A stretch of DNA of 8,548 nt from GCA-003244245 sp964250265 (GTDB taxonomy: Bacteria; Actinomycetota; Actinomycetes; Mycobacteriales; Pseudonocardiaceae). A model generated the notes under the pieces. It was not told the origin of the DNA. It did no database searches and saw nothing but the letters and a program-made list of their open reading frames with translations. Positions 5,963 to 8,548 of the stretch are shown in pieces. The number at the start of each line of letters is the position of its first letter. Positions within the stretch are counted from its first letter, which is position 1. The stretch is from the NCBI GenBank assembly GCA_964250265.1, contig CAXUFG010000222.1, positions 1 through 8,548 on the forward strand, given 5' to 3'. A program made the translations under genes and the position numbers.

Positions 5963-6291
5963 CGCTGCCCCTCCAACTCAGCCACCCGGGCGTGGAGCGC
6001 ATCGAGCTCGGCCGCGGCCCGCTGCAGCGTCCAATCGACCTCAGACATCCGGTATCCCCGCAGAACCTGCGAGAACCGGACGGCGCGCACGTCGTCGCCG
6101 ACGATCGGTCCCTCCGGCAGCCCGGTGGGGGTAGCATCCGGCGGCAGGGCGGCCAACTCCTCGCCCCGACCGAAGATCAGCGAAGCGGCCAGAAACACCA
6201 CCGCAGCCACCACCACCGCCACGACGAGGTAGACCAGCACCGTTCCCACATCCCCGATCGTGGCAGCCGGGGGCTGCTCGTGGACGGCCAA
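5959..6291 (-). CDS. Membrane-anchored DivIVA-domain protein (Rv1209-like)
   Basis: A 110-residue protein with one N-terminal membrane helix (~16-40, very rich in V, A and L), then a proline-rich linker (46-62). A short C-terminal DivIVA-type module follows: F73, LRGY (77-80), SEVD (83-86), leading into a predicted coiled coil (QRAAAELDALHARVAELEGQR). In DivIVA/Wag31 proteins the FxxxLRGYxxxEVD region recognises curved membrane and the coiled coil oligomerises; here the module is C-terminal to a true membrane segment. The TTG start at 6291 lies eight bases after the gpgS stop. GTG 6249, just before the helix, is a plausible alternative giving 96 residues, and neither has a convincing ribosome-binding site. 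The inferred role is at the cell pole or septum. It is untested, but the gene is a consistent neighbour of gpgS and tag. Confidence 0.85.
   Translation of the reverse strand: MAVHEQPPAATIGDVGTVLVYLVVAVVVAAVVFLAASLIFGRGEELAALPPDATPTGLPEGPIVGDDVRAVRFSQVLRGYRMSEVDWTLQRAAAELDALHARVAELEGQR
5968..5974 (-). promoter_or_regulatory. Shine-Dalgarno (GGAGGGG) of the SRPBCC gene
   Basis: GGAGGGG lies five bases before ATG 5962, inside the last codons of the DivIVA-domain gene. It supports the ATGA-overlapping start and suggests the SRPBCC gene can be well translated in its own right. Confidence 0.65.
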
Positions 6292-6299
6292 CCCCCAAC

Positions 6300-7265
6300 C
6301 TAGGCGGAGCGGGCGGCGAGCACGTCGCGCATCGGTGGGCGCTCGGCGACCAGAACCTCGCTCTCGCTGGGTATGAAGCGCTCCCCGAGTTGCGTGAACT
6401 GGGTGATGCCCGCCGACCCTGACGCCTCGGCGACCCCGCAGCGCGGCAGGGCGGCGCCGAGAATCTGGCGGGACATCACGCCGAGCTCGAGCAGGGAGCG
6501 GTTCCGGTGCTTTCGCACTCCCAGATTCACCTGGGCCAGACCGTCCAGCCCGTGGTGGGTGTGCACGTCGAGTAGTAACCCGATCTCCACGCCGTACCCC
6601 GCGGCGAAGGGCACCGACTCCAGGAACGCGCGAGTCGCCGCGTACTCGCCGCCCAGCGGCTGGACCACACCAGCCAGTTCGGGGCGCAGCGCGTTGAGCA
6701 ACGGCCTGGCCAGCAGCTCGGTGACCCGGCCGCCGCCGGTACCCGCCGCCCCGCTCTCGATCCGCAGTGGCCGCCGGTAGAAGCCCTTGACCAGCTGAAC
6801 CTGTTGGACCCTCCGGTGCTGCCCGAGCAGCAGGGGCCCGAGCAGCGCGGGCACGAACCCGGGATCGAAGTCGACCAGATCGGAGTCGATGAAGACCAGC
6901 ACGTCACCCGAGGTGGCCGCCAGGGAACGCCAGAGCACCTCCCCCTTTCCCGGCCACGGTGCCAGCTCAGGAAGCACATCGGTGCGCTGTACCACCCTGG
7001 CGCCGGCCTCGCTGGCCACCTCGGCGCTCCGGTCGGTGCAACCCGAATCCATCACCACCAGCTCATCGATCAACCCGCCGACCATCGGTCGCAGCACGCT
7101 GACCAGCGCACCCACCGTCGCCTGTTCATTCAGCGCGGGCAGCACCACGCTGACGCTCCGGCCCTGCTTGGCCACGATGAGCTGCTCAAGGGTCCACGGC
7201 ACGCTCTGCACGGTGGACTCGCTGAACCACCGCCGGGTCTGCGGGAGCAGGACCAGGCCCGTCAA
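6300..7265 (-). CDS. gpgS: Glucosyl-3-phosphoglycerate synthase (GT81)
   Basis: Transfers glucose from a nucleotide donor (UDP-glucose in mycobacteria) to 3-phosphoglycerate, the first step towards glucosylglycerate and methylglucose lipopolysaccharides. The 321-residue protein closely follows M. tuberculosis GpgS (Rv1208) as I recall it: SVVLPALNEQATV (39-51), DSGCTD, PGKGE with K107, the metal-binding D127-S-D129, FYRRPL (162-167), TGGGRVTEL (176-184), YGVEIG (224-229, E227) and H253 in VRKHRNR. The start is a TTG at 7265 that overlaps the folP2 stop as TTGA. Internal GTGs at 7211 and 7202 would remove the RRWF segment that I believe is conserved in actinobacterial homologues. A short insertion (about residues 149-156) precedes QLVKGFYRRP compared with the mycobacterial protein. 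The folP2-gpgS order is the same as in M. tuberculosis. Confidence 0.95.
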   Translation of the reverse strand: MTGLVLLPQTRRWFSESTVQSVPWTLEQLIVAKQGRSVSVVLPALNEQATVGALVSVLRPMVGGLIDELVVMDSGCTDRSAEVASEAGARVVQRTDVLPELAPWPGKGEVLWRSLAATSGDVLVFIDSDLVDFDPGFVPALLGPLLLGQHRRVQQVQLVKGFYRRPLRIESGAAGTGGGRVTELLARPLLNALRPELAGVVQPLGGEYAATRAFLESVPFAAGYGVEIGLLLDVHTHHGLDGLAQVNLGVRKHRNRSLLELGVMSRQILGAALPRCGVAEASGSAGITQFTQLGERFIPSESEVLVAERPPMRDVLAARSA

Positions 7266-8152
7266 GCCAGGCCCCGGACGGCACGTGCCGGCGGTCGGGT
7301 TCCGGCGATCGAGGCCACCATCTCCAGCACGCGACGGGTCTGCCGCACCTGGTGGGCCCGGAAGACCCGGACTCTGGCCCAGGCGGCGATCGCGGTAGCC
7401 GCCAGGGTGCCATCAACGCGATCGTCCACCCCGGCGTCGAGGGTCTCCCCGATGAAGTCCTTGTTGGACAGCGCCATGAGCACCGGCCACCCGGTGGCGA
7501 CCAGTTCGTCACACCGCCGCAGCAACTCCAGCCCGTGCCAGGTGTTCTTCCCGAAATCATGGGTGGGGTCGATGAGGATCGCCTCCCTGGGCACCCCGAG
7601 CCGGACCAGCCGCACCGCCTGCGCCGTGAGGTCCTCGATGACCTCGCGCACCACATCGGTGTAGCGCACCCGGTGCGGTCGGGTGCGCGGCGGTGCACCA
7701 CCGGTGTGCGAGCACACCACACCACACGCATACTCGGCAGCGACCTCGGCGAGCTTGGGATCGACACCCGCCCAGCTGTCGTTGATGATGTCGGCCCCCG
7801 CCTCGAGCGCTTGCCGGGCCACCTCGTGCCGCCAGGTATCGACGCTGATCAGAAGCTGGGGATGGCGTTCCCGGACGGCAGCCACGAAGGGCACGACGCG
7901 GCGGGTCTCCTCGATCACCCCGACGTCGTCCCCCGGCCCGGCCTTGACGCCGCCGATATCCACGATGTCGGCACCATCGGCCACGGCGCGGTCCACGGCG
8001 GTCATCGCGGCCTGGTCTGAGTAGGTGGCGCCACGGTCGTAGAAGGAGTCCGGGGTCCGGTTGACGATGGCCATCACCGAGGCCCGATCGACGGGCAGGC
8101 TGCGCGCCCCGAACGCAACCGTGGGCACTGGCCGGTCGGCAGCGACAGTCAT
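7262..8152 (-). CDS. folP2: FolP2-type dihydropteroate synthase paralogue (pterin-binding family)
   Basis: A 296-residue TIM-barrel protein of the dihydropteroate synthase family. The overall fold motifs are present: NRTPDSFYD (31-39), DIGG (65-68), ISVDTWR, DPTHDFGKN, SNKD (229-232) and FRAH (264-267). Several substrate loops differ from true synthases such as E. coli FolP: NVTPDSFSDGG has become NRTPDSFYDRG, the pABA loop ESTRPG has become VKAGPG, LMHM has become CSHT, SRKS has become SNKD, and RVHDV has become RAHQV. These match mycobacterial FolP2 (Rv1207) from memory. M. leprae FolP2 was reported to lack synthase activity in E. coli, so the reaction here is uncertain. ATG 8152 is preferred, 16 nt after the LOG gene. 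The frame is open to 8266, but that part lies within the LOG gene; GTG 8161 is a minor alternative. The stop overlaps the gpgS start. Confidence 0.92.
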   Translation of the reverse strand: MTVAADRPVPTVAFGARSLPVDRASVMAIVNRTPDSFYDRGATYSDQAAMTAVDRAVADGADIVDIGGVKAGPGDDVGVIEETRRVVPFVAAVRERHPQLLISVDTWRHEVARQALEAGADIINDSWAGVDPKLAEVAAEYACGVVCSHTGGAPPRTRPHRVRYTDVVREVIEDLTAQAVRLVRLGVPREAILIDPTHDFGKNTWHGLELLRRCDELVATGWPVLMALSNKDFIGETLDAGVDDRVDGTLAATAIAAWARVRVFRAHQVRQTRRVLEMVASIAGTRPPARAVRGLA

Positions 8153-8168
8153 CCGGCGCACCCCGCAC

Positions 8169-8548
8169 TCAATGGGTGTCCTGCCAGGCCCGGTAGGACT
8201 CGCCGACGAGGCGGACCACCTCGTCGATCTCGTCGGTGACGTGCAGCAGGGCGAGTTCGGACTCACGGAGCTTGCCCTGCGCGGCCACGGTGTCGGCCAG
8301 CCACGAGTACAGCCCGCCCCAGTACGCTCGCCCGAACAGGACGACCGGGAATTTGGTGACCTTCTTGTTCTGCACCAGGGTCAGCGCCTCGAACAGTTCG
8401 TCCAAGGTGCCGAACCCGCCGGGCAGGCAGACGAAGGACTGCGCGTACTTGATGAACATGGTCTTGCGGGTGAAGAAGTAGCGGAAGTTGATTCCGAGGT
8501 CGACCCAGGGGTTGAGCCCCTCCTCGAAGGGCAGCTCGATGCCCAGCC
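8169..8548 (-). CDS. LOG family (TIGR00730) protein, C-terminal part
   Basis: The last 125 codons of a Rossmann-fold protein whose 5' part lies beyond the window. The visible part carries LGIELPFEEGLNPWVDLGI, a run of aromatic and basic residues (NFRYFFTRKTMFIKY), the family signature PGGFGTLDE (visible residues 42-50) and VVLFGRAYWGGL. Members hydrolyse nucleoside 5'-monophosphates; the best-studied activity releases cytokinin bases from their ribotides (LOG), and many bacterial members act as AMP or pyrimidine-ribotide hydrolases. The N-terminal nucleotide motif cannot be seen, so the substrate class is open. It corresponds to Rv1205, which also lies just upstream of folP2 in M. tuberculosis (with fadD6 between). 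The internal ATG at 8459 is not a start: the conserved frame continues without a stop to the window edge. Confidence 0.92.
   Translation of the reverse strand, partial: LGIELPFEEGLNPWVDLGINFRYFFTRKTMFIKYAQSFVCLPGGFGTLDELFEALTLVQNKKVTKFPVVLFGRAYWGGLYSWLADTVAAQGKLRESELALLHVTDEIDEVVRLVGESYRAWQDTH

Noticed and set aside
6804..8020. Long plus-strand frames (6804-7664 and 7352-8020) opposite gpgS and folP2
   Set aside because: They overlap each other and lie antisense to conserved enzymes; no motif or ribosome-binding site supports them.
8153..8266. N-terminal extension of folP2 to 8266
   Set aside because: It overlaps the conserved C-terminus of the LOG gene; homologues begin shortly before the barrel, fitting ATG 8152.
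1..8548. tRNA or rRNA genes, insertion sequences, CRISPR arrays, phage or toxin-antitoxin genes
   Set aside because: No cloverleaf-like sequence, transposase motif, regular repeat-spacer array or typical toxin/antitoxin pair was seen; nearly all the DNA is accounted for by housekeeping-type genes.

Overview
This is a GC-rich window (roughly 68-70% G+C by eye) with every supportable gene on the minus strand. The gene order LOG-family protein / folP2-type pterin-binding protein / gpgS / membrane DivIVA-domain protein / tag glycosylase / DUF3117 matches, from memory, the Mycobacterium tuberculosis Rv1205-Rv1211 neighbourhood (without fadD6). With the frequent GTG and TTG starts this points to an actinomycete, perhaps a mycolata or Pseudonocardiales-type organism. 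The genus cannot be fixed from the sequence.

Layout in the direction of transcription (high to low coordinates). Block A, 8548-4906, is one tightly packed operon: LOG-family protein (5' end off the window), folP2-like (16-nt gap), gpgS (4-nt TTGA overlap), membrane DivIVA-domain protein (8-nt gap), SRPBCC protein (4-nt ATGA overlap), DNA-3-methyladenine glycosylase I (7-nt gap). A bulged hairpin directly after the tag stop may end this unit. A 166-nt intergenic stretch (4740-4905) then holds an operator-like dyad, a weak promoter-like pair, a second dyad in the likely leader and a strong Shine-Dalgarno for the 55-codon DUF3117 gene. Block B, 4739-1, is DUF3117, a GC-rich hairpin, an M17 leucyl aminopeptidase, an NAD-dependent sugar epimerase (12-nt gap) and, by a GTGA overlap, a very large membrane glycosyltransferase that leaves the window at position 1.

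How the genes may work together. Block A joins GpgS (first step of glucosylglycerate/methylglucose lipopolysaccharide synthesis) to a FolP paralogue whose pterin/pABA loops are altered, a polar-growth-type membrane protein, a lipid-binding-type SRPBCC protein and an alkylation-repair enzyme. The co-transcription is clear, but the functional link is not. In block B the epimerase and the glycosyltransferase form a coherent pair. The glycosyltransferase is one open frame of at least 653 codons that fuses an N-terminal polytopic GT-C (PMT/ArnT-like) domain to a C-terminal GT2 (polyprenyl-phosphate sugar synthase-like) domain. That is potentially a donor-making and a donor-using enzyme in one chain, supplied with sugar nucleotide by the coupled epimerase. 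I regard this as the most interesting item in the window. No RNA genes, insertion sequences, CRISPR arrays or phage genes were seen, and no gene-free stretch exceeds 300 bases.
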